Positions 1-6,248 are shown, counted from the first letter of the stretch. The stretch is 7,964 nt of DNA from Ignavibacteriaceae bacterium (GCA_022865965.1 JALHTS010000703.1:1-7964); one strand, 5' to 3'. Made by a program: numbers and translations. Notes: generated by a model not told the origin, from the letters alone.

Positions 1-406
1 CTTCAATAAGTCTATGCCTGAAATCATCCTTATTCATTAACCTGGAAATTCTGCTTAATAATTTTATATGAGTGCTTACTAAATTGTCTTTACCGACAAG
101 AAGGAATATAAGATTCACCGGTTCACCATCAAGGGAATCATAATTTATATCATGAGTACTCTTACCGAATGCAGCGATAATGTCTGTAACAGCGGAAGTT
201 TTTCCGTGCGGAATTGCAAATCCTTTTCCAACTCCCGTTGACATTACTTTTTCTCTTTCAAGAACTGCTGTTCTTACTTTTTCTAAATCGATTATCCTGG
301 GATCATTTTTAAACAAGTCTATAATCTCATTAATAGCTTCTTCTTTTTTTTCACTTTTCAAATCAGCTATAACAACTTTAGTATTTAGAAGATCAGATAC
401 TTTCAT
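1..406 (-). CDS. PTS EIIA type-2 domain protein (PtsN/fructose IIA-like), cut at the left edge
   Basis: Phosphocarrier domain of the EIIA(Fru/Mtl/Ntr) family, which accepts phosphate on a histidine in the cytoplasm. I read 135 residues from an ATG at 406-404 before the window ends. The visible protein begins MKVSDLLNTK and carries the family signature GVGKGFAIPHGKT at about residues 58-70, so His67 is the expected phosphorylated residue. A further conserved stretch, PVNLIFLLVG, is at about 96-105. Family members are about 145-155 residues, so only a short C-terminal tail is missing. The Shine-Dalgarno is poor (GGATGG), and a small hairpin (CCAAAA/TTTTGG, 415-428) lies just upstream of it. No permease domain is visible, so a regulatory PtsN-like role is as likely as sugar uptake; the neighbour beyond the edge would decide. 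It follows the TPR gene on the same strand after 98 bases. Confidence 0.88.
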   Translation of the reverse strand, partial: MKVSDLLNTKVVIADLKSEKKEEAINEIIDLFKNDPRIIDLEKVRTAVLEREKVMSTGVGKGFAIPHGKTSAVTDIIAAFGKSTHDINYDSLDGEPVNLIFLLVGKDNLVSTHIKLLSRISRLMNKDDFRHRLIE

Positions 407-458
407 TTAACCATCCAAAAGTTTTTGGTTTAAGAGGTTTTCAATTGCGGTTGGAAAT

Positions 459-480
459 TTAACTATAGATGTGTAGTTAA
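459..480. repeat. Inverted repeat between the TPR and PTS genes
   Basis: Perfect 7-base arms TTAACTA (459-465) and TAGTTAA (474-480) are separated by 8 bases. It lies downstream of the TPR stop and upstream of the PTS EIIA start. On the minus strand only a short ATTT follows, so it would be a weak terminator at best. An operator for the PTS gene is equally possible. AT-rich arms of this length can arise by chance. Confidence 0.35.
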
Positions 481-504
481 GCAATTAGCTAAATAGTGAA
501 TATA

Positions 505-990
505 TTAATTCATTATAGCAGTTAATCGAATAAGAGCTTTCTTAGCAAGTTCATAATTCGGATTTATATTCAATGCATCCTGATAATATTTTCTGGCAGT
601 AAACCAATCACCTTTTTTCTCATATACTCTACCAAGATTAAAGTAAGGATAGTGTCTTGGTTCATAATCCTGCGCTGCGATTGCTTTCTCCAGCCAATAA
701 ATTGCATCATTATATTCGCCAAGATTAATCAAATATGTGCCTATATCATTATAAGGGTTTCCAAAATTTGGATCTAACTCAATAGCAATTTTACATTCTT
801 CGATTGCTTCGCTGAATTTTCCATAAAGACTAAATGCCCATCCTAAAAATGTATGAGCTTTAGGTGTGGGAAAATAGGCAATAGACTTTTTGTAAGCTTC
901 AATTGCTTCTTTTATATTTCCGCTTAAATGAAGCTCATAGCCTTTATTGAAATACTCTGCCGCTAACGACAATTTATCTTTATCTACCAT
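505..990 (-). CDS. Small tetratricopeptide-repeat (TPR) protein
   Basis: A 161-residue protein made almost wholly of TPR helices, which form a scaffold for protein-protein contacts. Four repeats can be traced at about residues 8-41, 44-77, 78-111 and 115-148. They carry the usual signature residues: G-x-x-x-EAI-x-x-Y-x-x-A/S-I, then LDPNFGNPYNDIG and INPNYELAKKAL. There is no signal peptide, transmembrane segment or catalytic domain, so it is probably cytoplasmic. The partner cannot be told from the sequence. The start at 990 is the only sensible one, although its ribosome binding site is weak (AAAAG). It has its own promoter candidate at 1082-1110 and lies beyond the terminator of the metal cluster, so it is probably a separate unit, perhaps continuing into the PTS gene. 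Confidence 0.88.
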   Translation of the reverse strand: MVDKDKLSLAAEYFNKGYELHLSGNIKEAIEAYKKSIAYFPTPKAHTFLGWAFSLYGKFSEAIEECKIAIELDPNFGNPYNDIGTYLINLGEYNDAIYWLEKAIAAQDYEPRHYPYFNLGRVYEKKGDWFTARKYYQDALNINPNYELAKKALIRLTAIMN

Positions 991-1081
991 CTTTTAATAT
1001 CAAATTAACCTGATTTTCATTTTCTAAATAAATATTTAATCAAAAAGATGCAACCTATTCCCTAGTGTTGTAACATAACAA

Positions 1082-1110
1082 ATCTTATAATAAATAGTCA
1101 TAAATGTCAA
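1082..1110 (-). promoter_or_regulatory. Sigma70-like promoter for the TPR gene
   Basis: Read on the minus strand, a perfect -35 box TTGACA (1110-1105) is followed after exactly 17 bases by TAAGAT (1087-1082), which keeps the TAnnnT of a -10 box. Transcription would start near 1075, giving a leader of about 85 bases before the TPR start at 990. No other gene lies between. Confidence 0.5.
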
Positions 1111-1252
1111 TTTCACGACACTTTCAAATCTCCATAATTAATACTTTGGCTTTGTGAAACTACTATAAAATAGTTACAGTTTGTCTAAGTAAATAAAAAA
1201 GGAATAAAAATGAGAGACGGACAGGAAAGAAATATTGATTTAATGTATGGAG
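1111..1252 (+). other. Gene-free stretch with a doubtful plus-strand short reading frame
   Basis: Apart from the terminator at its right-hand end I see no firm gene here. On the plus strand an ATG at 1210, preceded by AAAAAGGAATAAAA (a fair ribosome binding site), opens a 43-codon frame to a TGA at 1339-1341. It begins MRDGQERNIDLMYGEKSPE. Its second half crosses the terminator and lies antisense to the YHS remnant, where it turns Phe-rich, so only the first 15 or so codons look natural. It could be the start of a lost gene or a short transcript ending at the terminator. An AT-rich box TATAAAAT at 1164-1171 has no good -35 partner. Confidence 0.2.
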
Positions 1253-1282
1253 AAAAAAGCCCCGAATTAACGGGGCTTTTTT
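1253..1282. terminator. Bidirectional intrinsic terminator at the end of the copper cluster
   Basis: Perfect 12-base arms AAAAAAGCCCCG (1253-1264) and CGGGGCTTTTTT (1271-1282) flank a 6-base loop. The GC-rich core and flanking A/T runs make it work in either direction. On the minus strand it lies 11 bases beyond the stop of the YHS remnant, so it closes the transcript that carries the CopB-type ATPase. Confidence 0.9.
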
Positions 1283-1293
1283 ATTTTACTGCA

Positions 1294-1448
1294 TCACTTT
1301 TTGCCCACAAATTTTTTTCCGTCTTCACTCAAGTTTTTTGAATACTTCTCGGGATCATTTCTGAACTTATCATCACACCCCGAACAGCAGAATCCGTATA
1401 ATGTTTTATCTTCTACATATTTCTAGTTTCAATTAACTCTTAGGGACA
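1294..1448 (-). pseudogene. Broken YHS-type heavy-metal-binding domain
   Basis: The minus strand from 1422 to a TGA at 1296-1294 reads 42 codons containing TLYGFCCSGCDDKF followed by NDPEKY. This is the C-terminal half of a YHS domain, a small Cys-based Cu/Zn-binding module. The frame has no usable start and is blocked upstream by TAG (1425-1423) and TGA. In another frame, just upstream, Cys-Pro (1448-1443), a TAA, then ELIETR can be read, which looks like the displaced first half with its CP motif. So I see at least one frameshift, in-frame stops and some lost codons between the CP motif and the FCC motif. It lies directly after the ATPase stop (1460) and before the terminator, as a small YHS companion gene would. 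A sequencing error cannot be excluded, but more than one lesion argues for decay. Confidence 0.7.
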
Positions 1449-1459
1449 ATATGAATTGA

Positions 1460-3529
1460 TTAGGCTTTTAGCAATCTCGAATTTATTGCAACTATTATCG
1501 TGCTTAATGACATTAACACCGCACCAAGCGCAGGACTTAAAACTATTCCTGCTGAATATAATACTCCCGCCGCAAGTGGAATTGCAATTACATTATAACC
1601 TGTCGCCCAAACTAAATTCTGAATCATTTTACTATAAGTTGCTTTTGAAAATTTTATTAATGAAACCACATCTTTTGGATTACTTCTTACAAGAATTATA
1701 TCAGCAGTTTCAACCGCAACGTCCGTTCCTGTACCTATTGCAATTCCTACATCAGCCTGTGCGAGTGCCGGTGCATCGTTTACACCGTCGCCGGTCATCG
1801 CCACAATCATTCCACGGCTCTGGACTTCTTTTACTTTCTCTGCTTTTTTATCGGGTAGCACTTCAGCAAAGTAATCATCGAGTCCAAGCTCATCGGCGAC
1901 CCATTTTGCGACTTGCTTGTTATCTCCAGTAAGCATCATCGTTTTTATCCCTAACTCTTTAAGCTGTTTTATTGCATCTTTGGATTCATCTCGGATAATA
2001 TCCCCCAATGCAATTGCGCCGGTCAGTTTATTATCAACAAGGACAAAAACAACAGTTTTACCCTGCGCAGATAATTTTTCAATCTTATCCCTATCTTGCA
2101 ATTCAATTTTGTTCTCTTCAAGATATCCAGAACTAACTACCTTGACATCTTTGTTATTTACTTTTCCTTCTGCACCTTTACCGGGAATTGAATTGAAATC
2201 TTTCAATTGATACTTATCTTCGCCTGTCCCTTTGGGAGAAGAACTTACTATTCCCTGTGCAATAGGATGTTCGGATTCGGATTCAATAGTCGCTGCATAT
2301 TTTAATATTTCTTTTTCATTATAGTCATTATCAAAAGAAATTGTTTCCGTTACACCGAATTCACCTTTGGTTAATGTTCCTGTCTTATCGAAAATAATTG
2401 CCTGAATATTCCTTGCCTCTTCAAATGCATTTCTGTTTCTTATTAGTAAGCCGCTCTTTGCAGATAGTGCAGTTGAGACCGCTACAACAAGAGGAATTGC
2501 CAGACCAAGAGCATGCGGACATGTAATTACCATTACTGTTACAGTTCTGGATAATGCGAAGTTGAAACTTTGTCCTGTAAACACAAGCCATACAAACATC
2601 GTTAATGCACCAGCAGTAATTGCAATAATAGTTAACCAGAAAGCAGCTCTGTTTGCAAAGTTCTGAGTTTTTGATTTACTCTCCTGTGCTTCTTTAACCA
2701 TCTTTACTATCTGGGAAAGAAAAGTTTCATCACCGATTTTCTCTACTTCAATTTTTAATGAGCCTTCGCCATTGATCGAACCACCAATAACACCATCACC
2801 TTCGCTTTTGGAAACAGGTTTTGATTCACCTGTAATCATTGCTTCATTGATTGATGATTTACCTTCATAGATTTTCCCATCGGCGGGAATTTTTTCACCA
2901 GGTTTGATTAATAATTTTACTTTGTGTTTAAGTTCGGAAACCGGAACATCGGTAACATTTCCGCTATCATCAATTTTATGAGCTTCATCGGGCATAAGTT
3001 TGGCAAGCTCTTCAAGAGCTTTTGATGCACCCATCACTGATTTCATTTCTATCCAATGACCGAGCAGCATAATGTCAATTAGTGTTGCAAGCTCCCAGAA
3101 AAAAACCTCACCTTTAACTCCAAAGACAACCGCGCTGCTGTAGAAATAAGCAACAGAAATTGCGAGTGCTATTAAAGTCATCATTCCGGGTTGCTTCTTT
3201 TTAAATTCATTAACGAGTCCCTTTAAGAAAGGCCAGCCTCCATAGAAAAAAACAAAGGAAGATAAGACAAACAGAACGTACATATTCCCGTTGAAGCTTA
3301 ATGCATCTTTAATTCCAATAAACTTTTGGATCAGTGGTGAAAGAAGAAGGATTGGAATTGTGATGAATAGTGAAATCCAAAATCTCTTTTTGAAGTCCTC
3401 AATCATATGTCCATGGTGTTCAGAATGGTTATGCCCGCCATGCTCACTCATTTTGTGATTCATCTTTTCTTGAGAACTATGATCATTATGTATTGTATGA
3501 TCATGCTCTGAATGTTTATCATGATCCAT
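1460..3529 (-). CDS. copB: CopB-type P1B ATPase, copper/silver exporter (CPH motif, His-rich N-terminus)
   Basis: An inner-membrane ATP-driven pump moving Cu or Ag ions out of the cytoplasm. It has 689 residues and all the P-type motifs: TGES at 233-236, CPH at 337-339, DKTGTLT at 381-387 (Asp381 is phosphorylated), SEHP at 419-422, TGDN at 534-537 and GDGVND at 580-585. The CPH in place of CPC marks the CopB (P1B-3) group. There is no N-terminal HMA domain. Instead the first 42 residues are His-rich (13 His, several Met), which is usual for CopB. Eight membrane segments fit at about 50-70, 84-104, 117-137, 143-160, 297-318, 328-352, 638-660 and 664-686. The start at 3529 has an AGGATA site 6 bases upstream. 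It follows the GH130 gene after 44 bases, too little for an obvious independent promoter. Metal choice (Cu+, Cu2+ or Ag+) cannot be settled from motifs alone. Confidence 0.96.
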   Translation of the reverse strand: MDHDKHSEHDHTIHNDHSSQEKMNHKMSEHGGHNHSEHHGHMIEDFKKRFWISLFITIPILLLSPLIQKFIGIKDALSFNGNMYVLFVLSSFVFFYGGWPFLKGLVNEFKKKQPGMMTLIALAISVAYFYSSAVVFGVKGEVFFWELATLIDIMLLGHWIEMKSVMGASKALEELAKLMPDEAHKIDDSGNVTDVPVSELKHKVKLLIKPGEKIPADGKIYEGKSSINEAMITGESKPVSKSEGDGVIGGSINGEGSLKIEVEKIGDETFLSQIVKMVKEAQESKSKTQNFANRAAFWLTIIAITAGALTMFVWLVFTGQSFNFALSRTVTVMVITCPHALGLAIPLVVAVSTALSAKSGLLIRNRNAFEEARNIQAIIFDKTGTLTKGEFGVTETISFDNDYNEKEILKYAATIESESEHPIAQGIVSSSPKGTGEDKYQLKDFNSIPGKGAEGKVNNKDVKVVSSGYLEENKIELQDRDKIEKLSAQGKTVVFVLVDNKLTGAIALGDIIRDESKDAIKQLKELGIKTMMLTGDNKQVAKWVADELGLDDYFAEVLPDKKAEKVKEVQSRGMIVAMTGDGVNDAPALAQADVGIAIGTGTDVAVETADIILVRSNPKDVVSLIKFSKATYSKMIQNLVWATGYNVIAIPLAAGVLYSAGIVLSPALGAVLMSLSTIIVAINSRLLKA

Positions 3530-3573
3530 ATTGTGTATCCTATTATTGTTTTAAATTTTCGAAATTTTTCACA

Positions 3574-4683
3574 TTACACCTTTTCTTTCGGCGGATCAGC
3601 GACTCCTCCCGGAGGTAAGATATCCGGCACATCAAGTCGTGCCGCACCAATTCGGTTGTCAGCCATTCCATAATAGACATCGAAACGACTCGGTGAACCT
3701 AGATCGTCGCGCCGATCGATTCCAGTGGGAAATACAACGTTATCAATAGTTCCCTGGCGTTCTTGCGGCAGTTTCGGCGTCAACACCGGCTCAACAGAAC
3801 GGTATCGAATCACGCGCGGGTGTACCTTCGAAAGTACCATTGCCCCGGCTGAGTAACTTAGTTGAATTCCATCATTGCCTGTCTCTGTTATTTCGCTCAC
3901 CCCATGGTAAATGATAAGCCAGCCGTGCCGAGTTAGAACCGGGGGAGTGCCACCTCCGATTTTGAGCCTCTCCCATGGCGATACGGACGTCGCAAGCCGG
4001 TGATGCGAATTAAACAGTCCAAGATGATGCGGTTCGTTACCATCCAATGCCATCGGGCAATAGGAAATCCAGATGCTTTCATGATCGAGGTCTACCAACC
4101 GGGATATTTCCTTGCAGGCGGTTTCCTCCGGAAGAGTACCTGTGAAAAGGGGACGATGGAGGATGGCCAACTGCATTTTTCCGGCGTGATTGGGAATGGC
4201 AACGGGGAAGACGCTTGCATCCTTGTTACCCACGTGAACGAAATCAATATCGAGATATGGTTCAAAGGTCGCAAGTCCCAGTCGCTTCCAGTGAAATAAA
4301 TCCTCAGATACAGCCAAGGCGATCCGTGGGCCGTTGGGCGAAAGTGCCGTATAAGTCATTATGTAGCGTTGAAGCGGTTCGATAAACGTGATACGCGGAT
4401 CTTCACATCCGCCGCTGCCATCGGATCCTATCTCATAATCAGTTTCCGGTTCTAAAGCGATGCCCAGCCGCTCGACTCCGATCGGGTCGCCTACCTCATT
4501 AAACAAAACCCGGGCAATGCCAATGCGTGAATAATTTCCCTTTGCTACGAGACGTGGAAACAGGTAGAGCCTACCATCAGGGCCACGAACAGCAGCCGGA
4601 TTCAGGACACCTTCGACCTCCTGAGGATTATTAGGTTCCGGTTCCATTATCAGACCCAAACGTTTTAACTTAAACCCACTCAT
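3574..4683 (-). CDS. Glycoside hydrolase family 130 protein (beta-mannoside phosphorylase/hydrolase)
   Basis: A 369-residue five-bladed propeller enzyme of family GH130, whose members split beta-mannosides with phosphate or water. Family landmarks, in order: EGVLNPAAV (24-32), GGCEDPRIT (91-99) with Asp95 in the position of the catalytic acid, GNKDASVFP (152-160), GWLIIYHGV (254-262), NVVFPTG (315-321) and YYGMADNRIG (337-346). There is no signal peptide, so it is cytoplasmic, which favours a phosphorylase, but the exact substrate is not readable. The start ATG at 4683 has AGAGGA just upstream and overlaps the stop of a 21-codon HAD fragment as ATGA. The gene is clearly richer in G+C than its surroundings: 35 of 60 bases at 3901-3960 against 20 of 60 at 3361-3420 in the ATPase. 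It has no evident role in metal resistance and looks acquired. Confidence 0.93.
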   Translation of the reverse strand: MSGFKLKRLGLIMEPEPNNPQEVEGVLNPAAVRGPDGRLYLFPRLVAKGNYSRIGIARVLFNEVGDPIGVERLGIALEPETDYEIGSDGSGGCEDPRITFIEPLQRYIMTYTALSPNGPRIALAVSEDLFHWKRLGLATFEPYLDIDFVHVGNKDASVFPVAIPNHAGKMQLAILHRPLFTGTLPEETACKEISRLVDLDHESIWISYCPMALDGNEPHHLGLFNSHHRLATSVSPWERLKIGGGTPPVLTRHGWLIIYHGVSEITETGNDGIQLSYSAGAMVLSKVHPRVIRYRSVEPVLTPKLPQERQGTIDNVVFPTGIDRRDDLGSPSRFDVYYGMADNRIGAARLDVPDILPPGGVADPPKEKV

Positions 4684-4745
4684 AGAATCCTCTCATAACT
4701 TTCGGCAAGTGTACCGTGCAGATCATAAACAATTATTTTTTTCAT
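4680..4745 (-). pseudogene. N-terminal fragment of a HAD-family phosphatase
   Basis: A 21-codon frame from an ATG at 4745 to a TGA at 4682-4680, too short for most gene finders. It begins MKKIIVYDLHGTLAES, which matches the opening strand and motif I of HAD phosphatases (usually IVFDLDGTLAES). The second catalytic aspartate of DxD is His here, and the frame ends five residues later. It is therefore non-functional as an enzyme. Its TGA overlaps the GH130 ATG (ATGA), and its last codons supply the GH130 ribosome binding site. It may now act only as a short translated leader coupling into GH130. The base composition is AT-rich like the surrounding genome, so the break in composition falls near its 3' end. 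Confidence 0.65.
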
Positions 4746-4752
4746 TTTTTCT

Positions 4753-4857
4753 CTAATACTTGTTTATGATTTTTATTAGTTTCGCTTCCGGTGCATACAT
4801 CGGTGCTTTTTCTGGGTGCTCTTTACTATTCAACAGCCAATTGTCCTTTATAGACTG
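4753..4857 (-). pseudogene. C-terminal fragment of an unknown gene upstream of the HAD fragment
   Basis: After an in-frame TGA (4860-4858) the minus strand is open for 34 codons to a TAG at 4755-4753. The last part reads SKEHPEKAPMYAPEAKLIKI and ends in INKY, a well-behaved amphipathic sequence that looks like a true protein C-terminus. Its stop is 7 bases before the ATG of the HAD fragment, as in an operon. No ATG stands in a suitable place, and a TTG at 4833 would give only 26 residues. I do not recognise the family. It could also be a chance open frame. Confidence 0.35.
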
Positions 4858-5231
4858 TCAATCACTCTATGCAGCCGTTTCCGAATTTCGTCGGCAATCT
4901 CGCCTAGTTTGGGATTATCAATAGCTTGCATTGATGCCACAGGATCAACCGCTGCGATTTCGACTCCTTCTTCTTTTTCCTGGACGATTACATTACAGGG
5001 TAGCATGATACCAACCTTGTCTTCTGCTTGCAGTGCTTTGTAGGCGAAGGGAGGATTGCAGGCACCTAGGATTCTGTAAGGACGAAAATCCACATCCAAT
5101 TTCTTCTTTAATGTTTCCTTTACATCAATTTCAGTTAAGATTCCGAAACCCTCACTCTTTAAAGCTTCAGTTACCTTTTCAATCGCTTCTTCGAACCCCA
5201 AAGTTGTTTTTTTTGAAAAATAGTATGACAT
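4848..5231 (-). CDS. DUF302 family protein
   Basis: A 127-residue cytoplasmic protein of the DUF302 family, whose biochemical function is not established. The family core is plain: YRILGACNPPFAYKAL at about 52-67, then VGIMLPCNVIV at about 73-83, with Cys58 and Cys79 as the two conserved cysteines. The C-terminal part, about 97-127, is helical and ends in HRVIDSL. The start at 5231 has a perfect AGGAGA 6 bases upstream. The gene follows the SHOCT gene after 35 bases, so the two are probably co-transcribed. DUF302 proteins recur beside copper and other metal-efflux genes, which is the only hint to a role (a thiol-based metal or redox function is my inference). A 60-base sample (4981-5040) has 27 G/C, between the ATPase and GH130 values. 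Confidence 0.92.
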   Translation of the reverse strand: MSYYFSKKTTLGFEEAIEKVTEALKSEGFGILTEIDVKETLKKKLDVDFRPYRILGACNPPFAYKALQAEDKVGIMLPCNVIVQEKEEGVEIAAVDPVASMQAIDNPKLGEIADEIRKRLHRVIDSL

Positions 5232-5266
5232 GATTATTCTCCTATCAATTTAATCGAATATTAAAA

Positions 5267-5488
5267 TTACATTAAATCTATTTTCATTCTATCAAATTCA
5301 TCTTTTGAAATTTCTCCTTTAGCATAACGTTTCTTCAACAAATCTAAAGAAGATTCACTTGTGCCAATATCTCGATTACTTTTGTTCTGATTAGTGAATT
5401 TAATTATTAAGAAAACAATTAAAGCGATTATTGCAATCCAGAATATCCAACCATACCCCATACCACCCATAAAACCATCATGAAACAT
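5267..5488 (-). CDS. Small SHOCT-domain membrane protein
   Basis: A 73-residue protein with a Gly/Met-rich N-terminus (HDGFMGGMGYGW), one membrane helix at about residues 14-31, a polar linker, and a C-terminal SHOCT domain at about 46-73 (LLKKRYAKGEISKDEFDRMK). SHOCT is a short helical oligomerisation module with no enzymatic activity. Proteins of this build are frequent next to copper-resistance genes, but their job is unknown. The start at 5488 has AAGGAG at good spacing. A terminator separates it from the lipoprotein gene upstream. An AT-rich TATAAT at 5518-5513 could be its own -10 box, though no good -35 is present, so it may depend on read-through. Confidence 0.9.
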   Translation of the reverse strand: MFHDGFMGGMGYGWIFWIAIIALIVFLIIKFTNQNKSNRDIGTSESSLDLLKKRYAKGEISKDEFDRMKIDLM

Positions 5489-5533
5489 AATTTCTCCTTA
5501 TAATAAATTTTAATTATATAAAATAATTATTTG

Positions 5534-5565
5534 AAAAATGCAGCCTGAATTGACAAGCTGCACTT
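5534..5565 (-). terminator. Intrinsic terminator after the Met-rich lipoprotein gene
   Basis: On the minus strand the arms AAGTGCAGCTTG (5565-5554) and CAGGCTGCATTT (5547-5536) pair over 12 bases with two G.T wobbles around a 6-base loop. The second arm runs into five T residues (5538-5534). It begins 18 bases beyond the lipoprotein stop. It should reduce or end transcription before the SHOCT gene. Confidence 0.75.
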
Positions 5566-5582
5566 CACAATCCGTGAAAGAA

Positions 5583-6101
5583 TTAATTTTTCTTGTTCTT
5601 CTCAGAAAAATAATTCATCATCTCTTTATAATTATTCATAACGGGATTCATATTTCCCATCATCGAATTCAACTGTTCGTGCATCTTATCATCTTTCATC
5701 ATTACCTGATTATTCATCATCTGGTTCATTTGTTCTAACATAGAATCCATATACTTGCCCATTTCATTCATATTATTCATATAAGACATAGTTTCTTTTG
5801 AATGCTGCATTTTTCCAGAGTTTTGGTTCATTTGCTGCATTATAGAATTCATTTGAGCATTCATATCTTTCATATTCGTCATCATTCGGGGCATATCCAT
5901 CATATCTCCGTTCATCATTCCATTTCCCTGCATATTATTCATTTGTTCATGGTTACTCTGTGTGTTTTGTGGATTTTGATTGGTTGTTCCGATTTTATCT
6001 TTTGCATCCTGATTATTTTTTTCGCCTTCATTTTGACAGCCGATTAAAAATGTAATTGCCATAAATGCTATAACTGCTGTGATGAAATATCTGTTTTTCA
6101 T
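5583..6101 (-). CDS. Methionine-rich lipoprotein, putative periplasmic Cu/Ag-binding protein
   Basis: A 172-residue exported lipoprotein. A basic start and hydrophobic stretch (residues 4-20) end in the lipobox LIGC, so Cys22 would be lipidated. The mature part opens with an Asn/Gln-rich linker. From 54 to 162 it is extraordinarily rich in Met: I count 33 Met in 109 residues, often as MM, MxxM or MNxM. Cysteine is absent after Cys22 and His is rare (51, 100, 141). Thioether clusters bind Cu(I) and Ag(I), so metal buffering or delivery in the periplasm is a reasonable inference. The spacing of the Met residues and the many Asn/Gln/Glu suggest long helices, perhaps a coiled coil, rather than disorder. 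I recognise no named family. AGGAG lies 5 bases before the ATG, and the promoter at 6204-6232 probably drives it. Confidence 0.9.
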   Translation of the reverse strand: MKNRYFITAVIAFMAITFLIGCQNEGEKNNQDAKDKIGTTNQNPQNTQSNHEQMNNMQGNGMMNGDMMDMPRMMTNMKDMNAQMNSIMQQMNQNSGKMQHSKETMSYMNNMNEMGKYMDSMLEQMNQMMNNQVMMKDDKMHEQLNSMMGNMNPVMNNYKEMMNYFSEKNKKN

Positions 6102-6154
6102 AATTCTCCTTTTAGGTTTATTTATAATATTTATTTGTTTTATTCCTATTTACC

Positions 6155-6190
6155 AGAAACTTCTACTGAACATTGAATTTAATAGTTTCT
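6155..6190 (-). repeat. Inverted repeat in the leader of the lipoprotein mRNA
   Basis: Arms AGAAACT and AGTTTCT (6155-6161 and 6184-6190) are perfect over 7 bases with 22 bases between. They fall in the predicted 5' leader (about 6197 to 6102) and could form a stem-loop at the very start of the mRNA. There is no T run after it on the minus strand, so it is not a terminator. It may be chance in AT-rich DNA. Confidence 0.3.
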
Positions 6191-6203
6191 TGAATACTAT
6201 AAT

Positions 6204-6232
6204 ATTATACGAAGATGTTTTGCATTGTTCAA
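6204..6232 (-). promoter_or_regulatory. Near-consensus promoter for the lipoprotein gene
   Basis: On the minus strand TTGAAC (6232-6227) is followed by a 17-base spacer and a perfect TATAAT (6209-6204). Transcription would start near 6197, giving a leader of about 95 bases. It lies in the gap between the micro-gene ending at 6281 and the lipoprotein start at 6101, and an inverted repeat touches the upstream side of its -35 box. Confidence 0.65.
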
Positions 6233-6248
6233 TCATCCAAATGGATGA
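6233..6248. promoter_or_regulatory. Palindrome next to the -35 box, possible operator
   Basis: Perfect 7-base arms TCATCCA and TGGATGA are separated by only AA. On the minus strand the palindrome ends exactly where the TTGAAC of the promoter begins. This is a natural place for a regulator dimer, for example a metal-sensing one. No regulator gene is in the window and the site does not match a metal-regulator box I know with certainty. Confidence 0.45.

Noticed and set aside
180..410. Plus-strand 76-codon frame at the left edge
   Set aside because: It is antisense to the PTS EIIA gene, whose phosphorylation-site motif is clear on the minus strand.
1456..1932. Plus-strand 158-codon reading frame opposite copB
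   Set aside because: It is antisense to the well-supported C-terminal half of the ATPase, is Leu/Gln/His-rich without any domain, and starts with no ribosome binding site.
1917..2210. Plus-strand 97-codon reading frame opposite copB
   Set aside because: Shadow of the ATP-binding domain on the other strand; Ser/Leu-rich low-complexity translation with no recognisable motif.
3557..3564. Palindrome TTTCGAAA between GH130 and copB, considered as an operator
   Set aside because: Only 8 bases and set in an A/T run, with no promoter boxes nearby; too likely by chance.
4000..4299. Plus-strand 99-codon frame opposite GH130, and another minus frame inside it (4092-4274)
   Set aside because: Both overlap the GH130 reading frame, whose family motifs are continuous across the region.
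5513..5541. Promoter for the SHOCT-DUF302 genes
   Set aside because: There is a TATAAT at 5518-5513, but the bases where a -35 box should be lie in the terminator arm and do not match; in such AT-rich DNA a lone TATAAT is weak evidence.
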